A DNA stretch of 64,000 bases from positions 19,875 through 83,874 of the forward strand of contig JAFVBA010000005.1 of the NCBI GenBank assembly GCA_017480245.1, given 5' to 3'. This document shows, one piece after another, positions 16,782 through 26,584 of this stretch. The notes beneath the pieces are model-generated. The model was given only the letters and a program-made list of their open reading frames with translations, ran no database searches and was not told the origin of the DNA. Source of the stretch: Bacteroidales bacterium (lineage in GTDB: Bacteria; Bacteroidota; Bacteroidia; Bacteroidales; P3). The position numbers were made by a program, and so were the translations under genes. How positions within the stretch are numbered: the first letter of the stretch is position 1; each line of letters begins with the position of its first letter.

Positions 16782-19088
16782 TTAATGAATGATAATCAAT
16801 TTGCGAGAGATAATTTGATTATCGGACAAGATATTTACATAATAAACCCCTTCTGGTAAGGAAGTCGTGTTTATAGTATAGGTTGTTGCCTTTGGTTTTA
16901 TCTCAGATAAGATTAATTTACCTTGAGTATTATAAATATTGATTGTAATATACTCCGTGCTACATTCTATATTCTTTATAACAACGAAGTCTTTTGCAGG
17001 ATTAGGATAGATTATGATTTCATTATTGTTTGTTATATCATCTATACCACTTTTTACAGAAAGAATAAGAGTGATAACGGAATCGCAACCATTACTTGCC
17101 GTTAAGGTGTCGTAATATGTCCCTGCCATTGTATAAGTTTTGTTGTTAAGGGTGTAACTTTCGCCTTGAGTGATTTCTGCCGTGATTTGTTCAGAGTAAG
17201 TCGGCACAATACTTAAGAATAATACTATTGTAGTATCGCAACTCTCACTATTACTAATCAGATGTGTGTAAGTCCCTGCTGCTTTTAAGTCCTCTCCGTA
17301 AAATTCAAAAGAAGAATTATCGCAGATAGTTTGATAAATAGTATCAAATATAGGTTCTGAACAAGGATTAACAGAAATAATAAGAGTAATGACGGAGTCG
17401 CAACCGTTACTTGCCATTAAGGTGTCGTAATATGTCCCAATAGTTGCGTATTCCTTATTATTAAAAATAAGAGTATCGTTATCGTTGAGTTCAAGATAGA
17501 TTGTGCTGTCGAATTTTGGTAGAATATTTAGATGGATTGTAAAATTAGTGTCGCAACCCTCATCGTTAGGTATCGAATAAGTATAATTACCTGTTTGACT
17601 ATACACTGCGTCTTTAAAATAATAGTATTCTCCGTTGCAAAGAGTAATATCTATGGTAGAATCTATATCTTCACACGGTACATAAGGCTCTATGATAATA
17701 TCATCAACCAATGCAGCAGGAGAATAGGACGCTCCGCTGCTTTGTTGCCACATAAAGACAAGTTTCATAGTCTTGTTTGAGACATTATTTATTACTTTGT
17801 TGTAATTTTCCCAATAGAAATCTGACAAACTATTGTTGTAACTATTTTTTTGTACCTCGATAGCACCTTCTTGTAATAAGTTAGTGTCTGCATTGACCTC
17901 TATATCTTTATCATCGTCCAAAAGAAAAACTTTAAAGAAGTCCATACCGCCGTTCCATGTCTGTCCAAGACCGCTTATTTTGTATTTATAAGCAATTCTG
18001 AACTCTTCATTGTCGTCAAAATTCACTCTTATAACAGAATACGCCACCGTGGTAGCTGCAGTTGTTGCTGCACTTTGACCGTTATCCATACTAATATACA
18101 GACTGTTCTTATCGTTGTCTGTACCATAGCCGTCTGCACCGCCAATAGTCCATTTATTAACTTCACTCGTAGAATAATAAGCAAATTCAATAAAATCTTC
18201 TTCACCTTCAAAGGTTTGTGAATAAGGAAGAGTAATTATACTTTCGCTTAGAGTGGAAAAGGTAATGTAAAGTGAATAATCGCTTTGTTCGTATCCGCAA
18301 TTTGTTTTGATTCTTGCCTTATAGTTAGTTGCAGGTAATAATCCTGTAAGTTCATACTCACTGCCTATAATATTTGGTATCGATTCAGCATCGTCCCATG
18401 ATGATTGATTTTCATCTAATAACTCAATAGTGTAAGAAAGTCCGCCATCAACTTCGTCCCATTTCAAAACAGCACCGTCAGAAGTTATTTTGCTTACATT
18501 AAACCCTGTTGCAACGGCGCAAACAGGAGTATAAATTTCAGGACCTTGTACATTGGTTAGGTAAGTGTATAAAAGGTCTTCTGTTTCTTTGAAATAAAAA
18601 GCCAAATATATAGTCTGCCCAACATAATCTTCCAATGAAACGGCATATCTTACGAAATCTTCGTTGTCTTCAAACGTAATATGCAACAAAGGATTGTCTT
18701 TGTCAAACGAAGTTGTTTGGTTATTGTCTGTAGATACCAAAATATCTAAGAAGAAGTCCATGTTTTCGCAATAAACTTCTGTTTGTTTAAACCAAAACAC
18801 CAATGAGTCGTCGATTTGTGTTACATTAAGCTGAGGAGTTATCAACCAAGAGGGTTCCTCCGTGAAATAAAATTGACTTTCCATGCAAGTATAAGCCTTA
18901 GTCTGCCCGTCAATAGTTCCTTGTTCTGTAACTCCGAAATCTGTTGCCCCGCCATAGTTAGCTCCTTCCGTCCAAGACCAACCCTCCGGGGTGTCATTAT
19001 TTTCAAATTTCTCATTTAGTTTGTTTTGAGAGAATCCTCCGAATGCAAATCCCAAAAGGGCTGCAAGTATTAGAAATTTTCTTTTCAT
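16782..19088 (-). CDS. T9SS-secreted surface protein with fibronectin III and choice-of-anchor type modules
   Basis: 768 aa with signal peptide (MKRKFLILAALLGFAFGGFSQ). First module (LNEKFENNDTPEGW..., about 22-180) is a choice-of-anchor J/MAM-like jelly roll; a fibronectin III domain follows (about 185-280, TGFNVSKITSDGAVLKW); a second jelly roll from LPYSQTFEGEE (about 285-470); then three short repeats ending GCDSVITLI or CDTTIVLF (about 475-680); finally a T9SS type A sorting domain (IIIYPNPAKDFVVI to the end). Probable adhesin or glycan-binding protein on the cell surface; ligand unknown. Its last ~135 residues are nearly identical to those of the next gene. Confidence 0.8.
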   Translation of the reverse strand: MKRKFLILAALLGFAFGGFSQNKLNEKFENNDTPEGWSWTEGANYGGATDFGVTEQGTIDGQTKAYTCMESQFYFTEEPSWLITPQLNVTQIDDSLVFWFKQTEVYCENMDFFLDILVSTDNNQTTSFDKDNPLLHITFEDNEDFVRYAVSLEDYVGQTIYLAFYFKETEDLLYTYLTNVQGPEIYTPVCAVATGFNVSKITSDGAVLKWDEVDGGLSYTIELLDENQSSWDDAESIPNIIGSEYELTGLLPATNYKARIKTNCGYEQSDYSLYITFSTLSESIITLPYSQTFEGEEDFIEFAYYSTSEVNKWTIGGADGYGTDNDKNSLYISMDNGQSAATTAATTVAYSVIRVNFDDNEEFRIAYKYKISGLGQTWNGGMDFFKVFLLDDDKDIEVNADTNLLQEGAIEVQKNSYNNSLSDFYWENYNKVINNVSNKTMKLVFMWQQSSGASYSPAALVDDIIIEPYVPCEDIDSTIDITLCNGEYYYFKDAVYSQTGNYTYSIPNDEGCDTNFTIHLNILPKFDSTIYLELNDNDTLIFNNKEYATIGTYYDTLMASNGCDSVITLIISVNPCSEPIFDTIYQTICDNSSFEFYGEDLKAAGTYTHLISNSESCDTTIVLFLSIVPTYSEQITAEITQGESYTLNNKTYTMAGTYYDTLTASNGCDSVITLILSVKSGIDDITNNNEIIIYPNPAKDFVVIKNIECSTEYITINIYNTQGKLILSEIKPKATTYTINTTSLPEGVYYVNILSDNQIISRKLIIIH

Positions 19089-19262
19089 TTTAGTATATTT
19101 ATTTAGTTATTGTTTTATGTTAATTGCTTAAAAAAATAATTTGCAAAGTTAGTATCACTTCTTATTTTGCACAATACCCTAAATTGAGTAATTTATTTTG
19201 AATTTATTTTTGAATTTTGTTGTATTATAAAGATTAGGAGATATTTGTTTTATTTAATTTAA

Positions 19263-19298
19263 TAAAAAAGGAGCCGAATGTCTGAAATTCTGCTCCTT
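19263..19298 (-). terminator. Intrinsic terminator
   Basis: On the minus strand AAGGAGC ... GCTCCTT forms a stem followed by TTTTTATT, about 50 bp after the stop of the 958-aa surface protein gene. Confidence 0.75.
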
Positions 19299-19346
19299 CA
19301 ATGAAAAAACTAATCAACTATTCGCTGTCTTTATGGCAAATTGTTT

Positions 19347-22223
19347 CTATTTAATAATCAATTTGTGAGAGATAGTTTGATTATTGGACAAGATATTTAC
19401 ATAATAAACCCCACTATGTAGCGATGTCGTATTTAGAGTATAGGTTGTAGCCATTGGTTTTATCTCAGATAAGACTAATTTGCCTTGAGTGTCATATATA
19501 TTGATTGTAATATGCTCCGTACTACATTCTATATTCTCTATAGTTATGTAATCTTTTGCAGGATTAGGGTAGATTATGATTCCATTATTGTTATTTATCT
19601 CCTCAATCCCACTTTTAACTGAAAGAATAAGAGTAATGACGGAGTCGCAACCATTACTTGCCGTTAAGGTGTCGTAATATGTCCCTGCCATTGTATAAGA
19701 TTTGTTGTTAAGAGTGTAACTTTCGCCTTGAGTGATTTCTGCCGTGATTTGTTCAGTGTAAGTAGGCAAAACTGTAAGATGAAGCTCTACTATACTGTCG
19801 CAATTTGAAAAAGAAGTAAATTTCTTTGTATAAATACCTGTTTTTGTCAGGATTTCATCTGCAAAAGTATAAGAAGTATTATCACAAATTGTCTCTTCTA
19901 AGATTTCATTTACCACATCATTAACTTTAAGAATCAAAACATTGATTTGTTTGCAGCCGTCATTAGTCAGAACAGTATCTTGGTAAGTACCGCTTTGTGA
20001 AAGATATTTTTCTTTCCATAAATAAGGTGTGTCAGAGCAAATTTCAACTGTTAAAGTGTCGTAAGTATCAACGCAAGTAGTTGAGGTATCATACTCGATA
20101 GTCAATTCATCAATTCCGACAAAAATTCCTGAGTTATCATCATACGGAGTTCCGGCATAAAAAGCAATATAACGCCCTTCACCTGTGTATTGGGAAAAAC
20201 TAATTGATATATCATCCCAAGAATTGTAATTTTCAACAGTCTGAATCAACTCAAAAGTTTCTTTATCTGACGGATTAGTCATCACACCTACGGCAAGCAC
20301 TCCGTTAGAGAAGTAATCGTTATACTTAAATGTAACTTTCATTTGATTAATATCCCCTAAGGATTCGTCTAAACGGGGACACACGGCAACGTTTATCTCA
20401 TCCGTATCTGTCATAAATGCCAACCAATTAGACATATTGTAACCATTGACCAATATTCTCGGATAAGTCATATCTACTAAGAATTGATAATTTATACTTG
20501 CCCAACAAGAAGGTATGGTATCGTAAGAGGAGCTTTCAAAATTCTCATAATACGGTAAGGAATTTATACCATCACAAGCTGTTCTGAAATATAGTAAAGA
20601 CGAAGCGGGGGAGAGTTTATCTTCCGAACAATAAGATTTTACATAAATGTCATATAATGTTGCCGATTCCAGCATTCCTTCTTCAAAAGTATAAGTTGTA
20701 TCATTTACTTCTACGGAATCATACTTTTGAGATGAAGAATTTTTGTAATAAACATACCATGTACCAGAATAATATTCATCTTGCCAACTTACAGTAACTG
20801 AATTGGTGGTTATATCCGATACCATAATATTTTTGGGTGCAAAGGCGCATGGCTCTTGTGCATCAAAACTCTCTAATTTTACGTTGTCAATGTATGATAA
20901 TTGCGACCAAGAATAGTTATAAGGTACTCCGAACCAAAAGGCAATGAATTTACCTTCGCCTTCATAGTTATTAAAATAAACTTCTTTGTCTTCCCAACTG
21001 TTAGTCAAAGATTCTATAGTATCAATTGCAACAAAACTACCCAAATCCGTCTTATCTTCCATAACTCCCACAATAATATTTTGCCCGAATGATGAAGCAT
21101 AATATTTAAATGACAGTTTGACATTTTGAATATTGATTTCATCCGATAAGGCATTCATAACGGCAACGCTTTTAGAAGAATTATCTGCTCGGAATGTCAA
21201 AACGTTGTTAGATGTCGGTGCATTATTTTTGTATTCTACATTCGGAGCGTCATTATCCCAAGAAGAAGTGTATTTTGATGCCGAATACCAGCATTGAGGA
21301 AATGTTCCTTCGCTATAATTGTCAAAATTATCTTCATAAGGTAAGGTTGTAATTGCATTACATAGAGTATTGAATATAACAGTATCGGAACTTAATGGAT
21401 TATAATCCCCGCAATCTGACTTTACAAAGACTTGATAAGCCATAGATTCTTCCAAATTGCCTTCAAAATCATAGTAAGGATTATCCCATACTTGAATTGA
21501 ATCAAATTCTGCGTCAGAAACTTTTTTGTAAAACACCATCCAAGTTTCAACAGGGGTATTTTCTTTCCAAGTAATTACGGCATTATCTGTTGTTATTTGA
21601 CTTACTTTTAGTTTTGTAGGTTTTACACTGCACGGTTCTTCACTTACTGCCAATTCTATAGTGAAATTGTCTATAAAAACACTTGCATATTGATTGGAAG
21701 TGTAAGGTTTTCCTAAGTAAAAGGCAATATAACGCCCCTCACCTTCATAATTTTCAAATGTTACGCTCATTTGTTTCCATACAAGCGAAGAAGTTGCCTT
21801 TACAGTATCAACGGGAATAAATGTTTCCGCTTCGCGTGGGTCAGACATTACACCTACAACGAATTCCATTCCTACTTGGGAGGATTCGTACAAGAAAGAG
21901 ACTTTTATTTTTGTAATATCAATATCTTCGCTCAACTCCGGAGCGGAAATAATATTGGTATCACCGTCATAAGCTAAGAAACAAAGAAAATTTCCTGTAA
22001 CGGACGAGTAGTTAGTTACGCAAGAGGGATATTCCCACATAACAAGATGGGAAGCAGCTCTTGTCCAACAATTAGGAATAGCCTCGGATGACTGGACTCC
22101 GCAAGAATTAAAATCTTCTGTGTAGGGAAGAGTAGTGATTTTTTCACATTCGTTATCTTGCGCATTGCAAAGTTGCAAACCTAAAGAGAAAATTGCAACC
22201 AAAATCGTGATTTTTCTTTTCAT
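19347..22223 (-). CDS. T9SS-secreted surface protein with three choice-of-anchor J-type modules
   Basis: 958 aa with signal peptide (MKRKITILVAIFSLGLQLCNAQ). Three ~170-residue modules begin ITTLPYTEDFNS (about 30), ITTLPYEDNFDN (about 290) and INSLPYYENFES (about 550) and each ends in a strand pair with EGEGRYIAF or GEGKFIAFW; fibronectin III domains sit between them (VSQITTDNAVITW, VSDITTNSVTVSW). Short GCDS/NCDS repeats lead into a T9SS sorting domain (IIIYPNPAKDYITI). Same plan as the neighbouring 768-aa protein and likely a tandem paralogue. The shared tail is discussed in the findings. Probable surface adhesin; ligand unknown. Confidence 0.8.
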   Translation of the reverse strand: MKRKITILVAIFSLGLQLCNAQDNECEKITTLPYTEDFNSCGVQSSEAIPNCWTRAASHLVMWEYPSCVTNYSSVTGNFLCFLAYDGDTNIISAPELSEDIDITKIKVSFLYESSQVGMEFVVGVMSDPREAETFIPVDTVKATSSLVWKQMSVTFENYEGEGRYIAFYLGKPYTSNQYASVFIDNFTIELAVSEEPCSVKPTKLKVSQITTDNAVITWKENTPVETWMVFYKKVSDAEFDSIQVWDNPYYDFEGNLEESMAYQVFVKSDCGDYNPLSSDTVIFNTLCNAITTLPYEDNFDNYSEGTFPQCWYSASKYTSSWDNDAPNVEYKNNAPTSNNVLTFRADNSSKSVAVMNALSDEINIQNVKLSFKYYASSFGQNIIVGVMEDKTDLGSFVAIDTIESLTNSWEDKEVYFNNYEGEGKFIAFWFGVPYNYSWSQLSYIDNVKLESFDAQEPCAFAPKNIMVSDITTNSVTVSWQDEYYSGTWYVYYKNSSSQKYDSVEVNDTTYTFEEGMLESATLYDIYVKSYCSEDKLSPASSLLYFRTACDGINSLPYYENFESSSYDTIPSCWASINYQFLVDMTYPRILVNGYNMSNWLAFMTDTDEINVAVCPRLDESLGDINQMKVTFKYNDYFSNGVLAVGVMTNPSDKETFELIQTVENYNSWDDISISFSQYTGEGRYIAFYAGTPYDDNSGIFVGIDELTIEYDTSTTCVDTYDTLTVEICSDTPYLWKEKYLSQSGTYQDTVLTNDGCKQINVLILKVNDVVNEILEETICDNTSYTFADEILTKTGIYTKKFTSFSNCDSIVELHLTVLPTYTEQITAEITQGESYTLNNKSYTMAGTYYDTLTASNGCDSVITLILSVKSGIEEINNNNGIIIYPNPAKDYITIENIECSTEHITINIYDTQGKLVLSEIKPMATTYTLNTTSLHSGVYYVNILSNNQTISHKLIIK

Positions 22224-22300
22224 TTTTCTTTAATCATTATTTACGGTTGCAAAATTAGTACAGCGCATTCACCTACACAATACCCATAAATAAGTATATT

Positions 22301-23590
22301 TTATTTTAAAGAAAATCCTGCTTGTTCTATTGCTTTTCTTAGTTTGTTTTCGTCGGGATTACCTGTAATGACAAGAGTTTTTGCAGCAACGTCAGCCTCA
22401 GCCGACAACGTTCCTTTGACATTCATTGCTGCTTTTTCCACTGCCGCTTTACAGTGTGAGCAGTTCATACCCTCAACCCTATAAATAACGCTTCCTTCTA
22501 CGGTTTGCGGTTTTTTAAATCTGCTTAAAATATTCATAACTATTGCATTTATTATAAAGATTACTAAAATTACACTACAAATTACATTAAATGTATTATG
22601 TACTATGTTTGATGTACTATTTACTGCGTTTGATGAACAACATCTGTTGCATTGTGTATCGCACGTAGTACATTGTACATCGGACATAGTACGTAAAATA
22701 TTATCGGGAAGGGCATTTGTCAATAAGCCGAATAGTATTGAACCTATAATGATGGTTGCTAAGTATATTGCGGTGAATTTTGCGCCTAAGGATTTTTTGA
22801 CTACAAGTATTGAAGCGAGATTTACCGCAGGTCCTGCCATTAACATAACCAATGCTGCTCCGGGTGAAAGTCCTTTTATTATCAATGCCGCTGCTATGGG
22901 AATACTTCCCGTTGAACAGATGTACATCGGCACTGCTATTATAAGGATTACCAACATTTGCAAGAGAGGTTGCGAGCCGAAATGCAAGAAAAATTCATCG
23001 GGAACAGCCACATTGATTAACGCAGCCAACAACAAACCGACTAACAATCGCAGTCCGATACTCTGAAACATCTCCACAAAAGCATAATGCAATACTTTAT
23101 ATATACTATGTACTATGTTTGATGTACTATGTTCGTTTTTAATGTCAGTACATTGTACATCGTAAGTATCATATTGAACATTATTTGTGTATTTGTTAAT
23201 TAACAAGCCGCCGCAGACACCAGTTACCAATGCCGCAACGGGACGTATTATTGCAAATCCCAATCCCATCAAAGAGAAAGTGGCAAGTATGGAATCAATG
23301 CCTGTTTGAGGAGTTGCGATAAGGAAAGAGGCTACCGCACCGTTGGAGGCTTTTTCGTTCTTCAGCCCTATTGCTGTCGGAATAACTCCGCAGGAACAAA
23401 GCGGTAAAGGTATTCCCAACAATGCCGCCCAAAGTACAGAGAATTTGTTTTCTTTTGATAAGTATTTGCGGTAAAATGTCTTAGGTATGAATACGTGTAA
23501 TATTCCTGCAATCAAAAATCCCAACAACAGATAGGGACTCATTTCGTTTATTATCATCAAAAAAGATTGAAAAAACTCTTTTACTTCCAT
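22301..23590 (-). CDS. Metal-ion permease (SO_0444/ArsP-like, DUF318) with C-terminal heavy-metal-associated domain
   Basis: 429 aa. Eight or more membrane helices; the permease signature GIPLPLCSCGVIPTAIG (about residue 55) and CSTGSIPIAAALI (about residue 220), with LMAGPAVNLASI, identify the family, which exports Cu/Zn or related thiophilic ions. Residues about 360-429 are an HMA domain with the metal-binding MNCSHCKAAVEKA (two Cys). Two hydrophilic loops, about residues 138-165 and 298-330, carry an extra segment sharing DVQCT and STSNIVH; these are encoded by two copies of a palindromic repeat (see findings) and have unusual Cys content. Single gene. Confidence 0.85.
   Translation of the reverse strand: MEVKEFFQSFLMIINEMSPYLLLGFLIAGILHVFIPKTFYRKYLSKENKFSVLWAALLGIPLPLCSCGVIPTAIGLKNEKASNGAVASFLIATPQTGIDSILATFSLMGLGFAIIRPVAALVTGVCGGLLINKYTNNVQYDTYDVQCTDIKNEHSTSNIVHSIYKVLHYAFVEMFQSIGLRLLVGLLLAALINVAVPDEFFLHFGSQPLLQMLVILIIAVPMYICSTGSIPIAAALIIKGLSPGAALVMLMAGPAVNLASILVVKKSLGAKFTAIYLATIIIGSILFGLLTNALPDNILRTMSDVQCTTCDTQCNRCCSSNAVNSTSNIVHNTFNVICSVILVIFIINAIVMNILSRFKKPQTVEGSVIYRVEGMNCSHCKAAVEKAAMNVKGTLSAEADVAAKTLVITGNPDENKLRKAIEQAGFSLK
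22598..22692. repeat. Palindromic repeat inside the permease gene, copy 1
   Basis: TATGTACTATGTTTGATGTACTAT on the left and AGTACATTGTACATCGGACATAGTAC on the right pair imperfectly. It is in frame and encodes the second Cys-rich loop of the permease. Confidence 0.65.
23101..23175. repeat. Palindromic repeat inside the permease gene, copy 2
   Basis: Shares a 24-base left segment (ending GTTTGATGTACTAT) and the 16-base AGTACATTGTACATCG with copy 1 in the same gene, at a different loop, in the same orientation and reading frame. Confidence 0.65.
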
Positions 23591-23648
23591 TTTATTCTCT
23601 GTTTTTAGTAGTTGTTAATCAATTGGTTTTCTGTATATAACATTTTGT

Positions 23649-23736
23649 CAAAATAAAGTGGCGTTTCAGTAAATTCTTTTCAGAAAACATTTTATTCTTT
23701 TCAGAAAACAATTCAGTGATTCGGCACTTTATTTTT
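23649..23736. repeat. Dispersed palindromic repeat, family A, copy 3 (core only)
   Basis: AAATAAAGTGGCGTTTCAGT ... GTGATTCGGCACTTTATTT with the usual two TTTTCAGAAAACA segments inside. No outer arms. It lies in the 305-bp divergent gap between the permease and hflX; the rest of that gap is AT-rich and holds the hflX promoter box TAAATTTG at 23860-23867. Confidence 0.75.
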
Positions 23737-23895
23737 ACGGTTGCAAAATTAGATGTTTTGAATATACGTAAGAATATGTTTTTCTGTAAAAATATTATAA
23801 TTTTTTTGAAAGGCAGTTCCGTATCGGTATATTTTGAGTTTTGTATATAGGAATTTTTGTAAATTTGCACTCTGAATATTTTATACAATATTATT

Positions 23896-25065
23896 ATGAC
23901 AGAGGACAGATGCGTAACGGTTTTTGTACAAACACCTTATGTTAGTGACAAAACACTTGGGGATTACATAAAGGAACTGAATTTTTTGATAACAACACTC
24001 GGTGCGGTAGCGGTTAAGTCATTTTCCCAACGCTTACCGCAAGCCGATTCAAGAACTTATGTCGGCAGCGGAAAATTGCAGGAAATAAAAGATTACATTA
24101 CTGAAAACGAATTGGAATATGTAGTTTTTGATGACGAGTTATCACCTGCCCAACTGAGAAATATTGAAAACGTTTTACACTGTCAAGTCCTTGACAGAAC
24201 GCAGGTTATTCTCAATATCTTCGCTTTGCATGCTTCTACTGCACACAGCAAAATACAGGTTGAATTAGCGCAATACAAATACCTTTTGCCTCGATTGAAA
24301 AGAATGTGGTCTCACCTTGACCGCCAAAAAGGAGGTTTGAATATGAGAGGACCCGGTGAAACTCAGATAGAAACCGACCGCCGTATTGTATTGAGTAAAA
24401 TTTCTCTTTTGAAACAAAAACTCGTTGAGATAGATAAGCAAAAGACTTTGCAGAGAAAGAACCGCCAACAATTAGTCCGTGTTGCCTTGGTAGGTTATAC
24501 TAATGTCGGCAAATCCTCTATACTTAATATGTTGTCCAAATCGGAAGTTTTGGCAGAAAATAAACTCTTTGCAACCCTTGATACCACAATCCGCAAAGTT
24601 GTAATAGAGAATCTGCCGTTCCTTTTGACAGATACGGTAGGATTTATCAGAAAACTGCCCGACACTCTGCTTGAAAGTTTCAAAAGTACATTAGATGAGG
24701 TTAAGGAATCGGATTTGTTGATTCACGTTGTGGATATTTCGCACCCTGACTTTGAAAACCAGATAAACGAAGTTACCAAAACGCTTAACGATATCGGGGC
24801 AGGGGATAAGGATATGATAATTGTCTTTAATAAGATTGACGCCTATACATATATTAAGAAAGAAGAGGACGATTTGACACCTGTTGAGAAATACAATTTC
24901 ACACTTGAGGATTGGAAACGTACATATTTGAATAACGAAAAGAGCGAAGTTGTCTTTATTTCCGCCAAAGAAAAGCAAAATATTGAAGAATTGAAACAAG
25001 TAATGTACAACAGAATAAAAACAATCCACGCAAGAATCTATCCTTACAACAATTTTTTGTGGTAA
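23896..25065 (+). CDS. hflX: Ribosome-associated GTPase HflX
   Basis: 389 aa. A GTPase that binds the 50S subunit and splits or rescues stalled ribosomes under stress. Amino-terminal HflX domain with DSRTYVGSGKLQEI (about residue 52) and the long helical region with GGLNMRGPGETQIETDRR (about 145); G domain from about 195: G1 VGYTNVGKSS, G3 DTVGFIRKLP, G4 NKID, ending with the conserved VFISAKE. Start chosen at ATG 23896, 29 bp after a TAAATTTG -7 box. Transcribed alone. Confidence 0.95.
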   Translation: MTEDRCVTVFVQTPYVSDKTLGDYIKELNFLITTLGAVAVKSFSQRLPQADSRTYVGSGKLQEIKDYITENELEYVVFDDELSPAQLRNIENVLHCQVLDRTQVILNIFALHASTAHSKIQVELAQYKYLLPRLKRMWSHLDRQKGGLNMRGPGETQIETDRRIVLSKISLLKQKLVEIDKQKTLQRKNRQQLVRVALVGYTNVGKSSILNMLSKSEVLAENKLFATLDTTIRKVVIENLPFLLTDTVGFIRKLPDTLLESFKSTLDEVKESDLLIHVVDISHPDFENQINEVTKTLNDIGAGDKDMIIVFNKIDAYTYIKKEEDDLTPVEKYNFTLEDWKRTYLNNEKSEVVFISAKEKQNIEELKQVMYNRIKTIHARIYPYNNFLW

Positions 25066-25078
25066 AAACAAATTTATA

Positions 25079-25137
25079 TAGAATGTAATATGGGTCATAT
25101 AGCATATAGCGGAGTGCCGTTAGGTTATATACTACAT
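25079..25137. repeat. Family C hairpin repeat, copy 2 (partial)
   Basis: Carries GGAGTGCCGTTAGG followed by TTATATACTACATAAA, matching the reverse complement of copy 1 at 15667-15736 with the outer arm shortened. Confidence 0.65.
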
Positions 25138-25247
25138 AAAAATGTAAAACTTTTTAGATGAAAATATAATAATACGTCTTTTTGTTCGTTATTAGCATAA
25201 TTAGAAATAAACAACATAAAATAGAAAATAAAAATTAAAACAAAAAA

Positions 25248-26459
25248 ATGGAAAAGATTAAGATGACCACTCCTCTTGTAGAGATGGATGGCGACGAAAT
25301 GACTCGAATTCTTTGGAAAATGATTAAGGATGAATTAATTAATCCTTTCGTTGAACTAAAGACTGAATATTATGATTTGGGACTTGTAAAAAGAGACGAA
25401 ACTAACGACCAAATCACAAAAGATGCCGCTGAGGCTAACAAGAAATACGGTGTTGCAGTTAAATGTGCTACTATCACTCCTAACGCACAACGTATGACTG
25501 AGTACAAATTGCACGAAATGTGGAAAAGTCCTAACGGTACTATCCGTTCTATACTTGACGGAACGGTATTCCGTACTCCTATCACAATACCTTCAATCAA
25601 ACCTGTTGTAAAGAACTGGGAAAAACCTATCACTATCGCACGTCATGCTTACGGTGATGTATATAAATCAGTTGAAATCCGTGCTGAAGAAGAAGGAACT
25701 GCTAAACTTGTTTTCGAAGGCAAGAGCGGTAAAAGAGAAGAGGTAGTTATTCACGAGTTTAAAGGAAAAGGCGTTATTCAGGGTATGCATAACACTGACA
25801 AATCCATTCGTTCGTTTGCTCACTCTTGTTTCAAATTCGCTATTGACACAAAACAAGACCTTTGGTTCTCAACTAAGGACACTATTTCTAAGAAATATGA
25901 CGCTCAATTCCGTGTTATTTTTGACGAAGTTTATCAAGAATACAAAGCCAAGTTTGAAGAATTGGGTCTTGAATATTTCTACACTTTGATTGACGATGCT
26001 GTTGCACGTGTTATCAGAAGTAAGGGCGGTTATATCTGGGCTTGCAAAAACTATGACGGCGATGTTATGAGCGATATGGTATCTACCGCATTCGGTTCTT
26101 TGGCTATGATGACTTCTGTATTGGTTTCCCCTGACGGAAATTACGAATACGAAGCAGCACACGGCACCGTTACCCGTCATTATTACAAATATTTGAAGGG
26201 AGAAGAAACTTCAACCAACCCAATGGCTACTATCTTTGCATGGAGCGGCGCTTTGAGAAAAAGAGGTGAGTTGGACGGTATTAAAGAGTTGATGAACTTC
26301 GCTGACCAATTGGAAGGCGCTTGCTTTGACACTTTGAACGAGGGTATAGCAACAAAAGACCTTGTTAATTTGATGGAAGGCATAACTCCAAAGGCTGTTA
26401 ATTCCGCAGACTTCATCGGTGCAATCCGCCAAAGATTAGAAAAAAGATTGGCTTGCTAA
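25248..26459 (+). CDS. icd: NADP-dependent isocitrate dehydrogenase, eukaryotic-type homodimer
   Basis: 403 aa. Oxidises isocitrate to 2-oxoglutarate and CO2 with NADP+, in the cytoplasm. The opening TTPLVEMDGDEMTRI is the hallmark of the IDH1/IDH2-like (type II) subfamily; PNGTIRSILDGTVFR contains the isocitrate-binding Ser and Arg residues, DDAVARVIRS and YDGDVMSD the metal-binding Asp residues, and AAHGTVTRHYY the NADP-binding region. Complete. Supplies 2-oxoglutarate for glutamate synthesis; with no other TCA genes nearby the wider pathway cannot be judged from here. Confidence 0.95.
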   Translation: MEKIKMTTPLVEMDGDEMTRILWKMIKDELINPFVELKTEYYDLGLVKRDETNDQITKDAAEANKKYGVAVKCATITPNAQRMTEYKLHEMWKSPNGTIRSILDGTVFRTPITIPSIKPVVKNWEKPITIARHAYGDVYKSVEIRAEEEGTAKLVFEGKSGKREEVVIHEFKGKGVIQGMHNTDKSIRSFAHSCFKFAIDTKQDLWFSTKDTISKKYDAQFRVIFDEVYQEYKAKFEELGLEYFYTLIDDAVARVIRSKGGYIWACKNYDGDVMSDMVSTAFGSLAMMTSVLVSPDGNYEYEAAHGTVTRHYYKYLKGEETSTNPMATIFAWSGALRKRGELDGIKELMNFADQLEGACFDTLNEGIATKDLVNLMEGITPKAVNSADFIGAIRQRLEKRLAC

Positions 26460-26499
26460 TAAATAATGTAAGCAATTTTTAATATAAATCAATAAAAAT

Positions 26500-26538
26500 A
26501 AGCAACTGCAGTAATGAAACTACAGTTGCTTTGTTTTT
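26500..26538 (+). terminator. Intrinsic terminator of icd
   Basis: AAGCAACTG-AGT stem with ACT-CAGTTGCTT and a TTTGTTTTT tail, 40 bp after the icd stop. Confidence 0.85.
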
Positions 26539-26584
26539 GTTGCAATTAGAATATTGCTTTTATTGATTTTAAACAAAATATGAA

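Noticed and set aside
22605-23066. 153-aa plus-strand frame opposite the metal permease
   Set aside because: It is an antisense shadow of the permease gene with no recognisable family motif.
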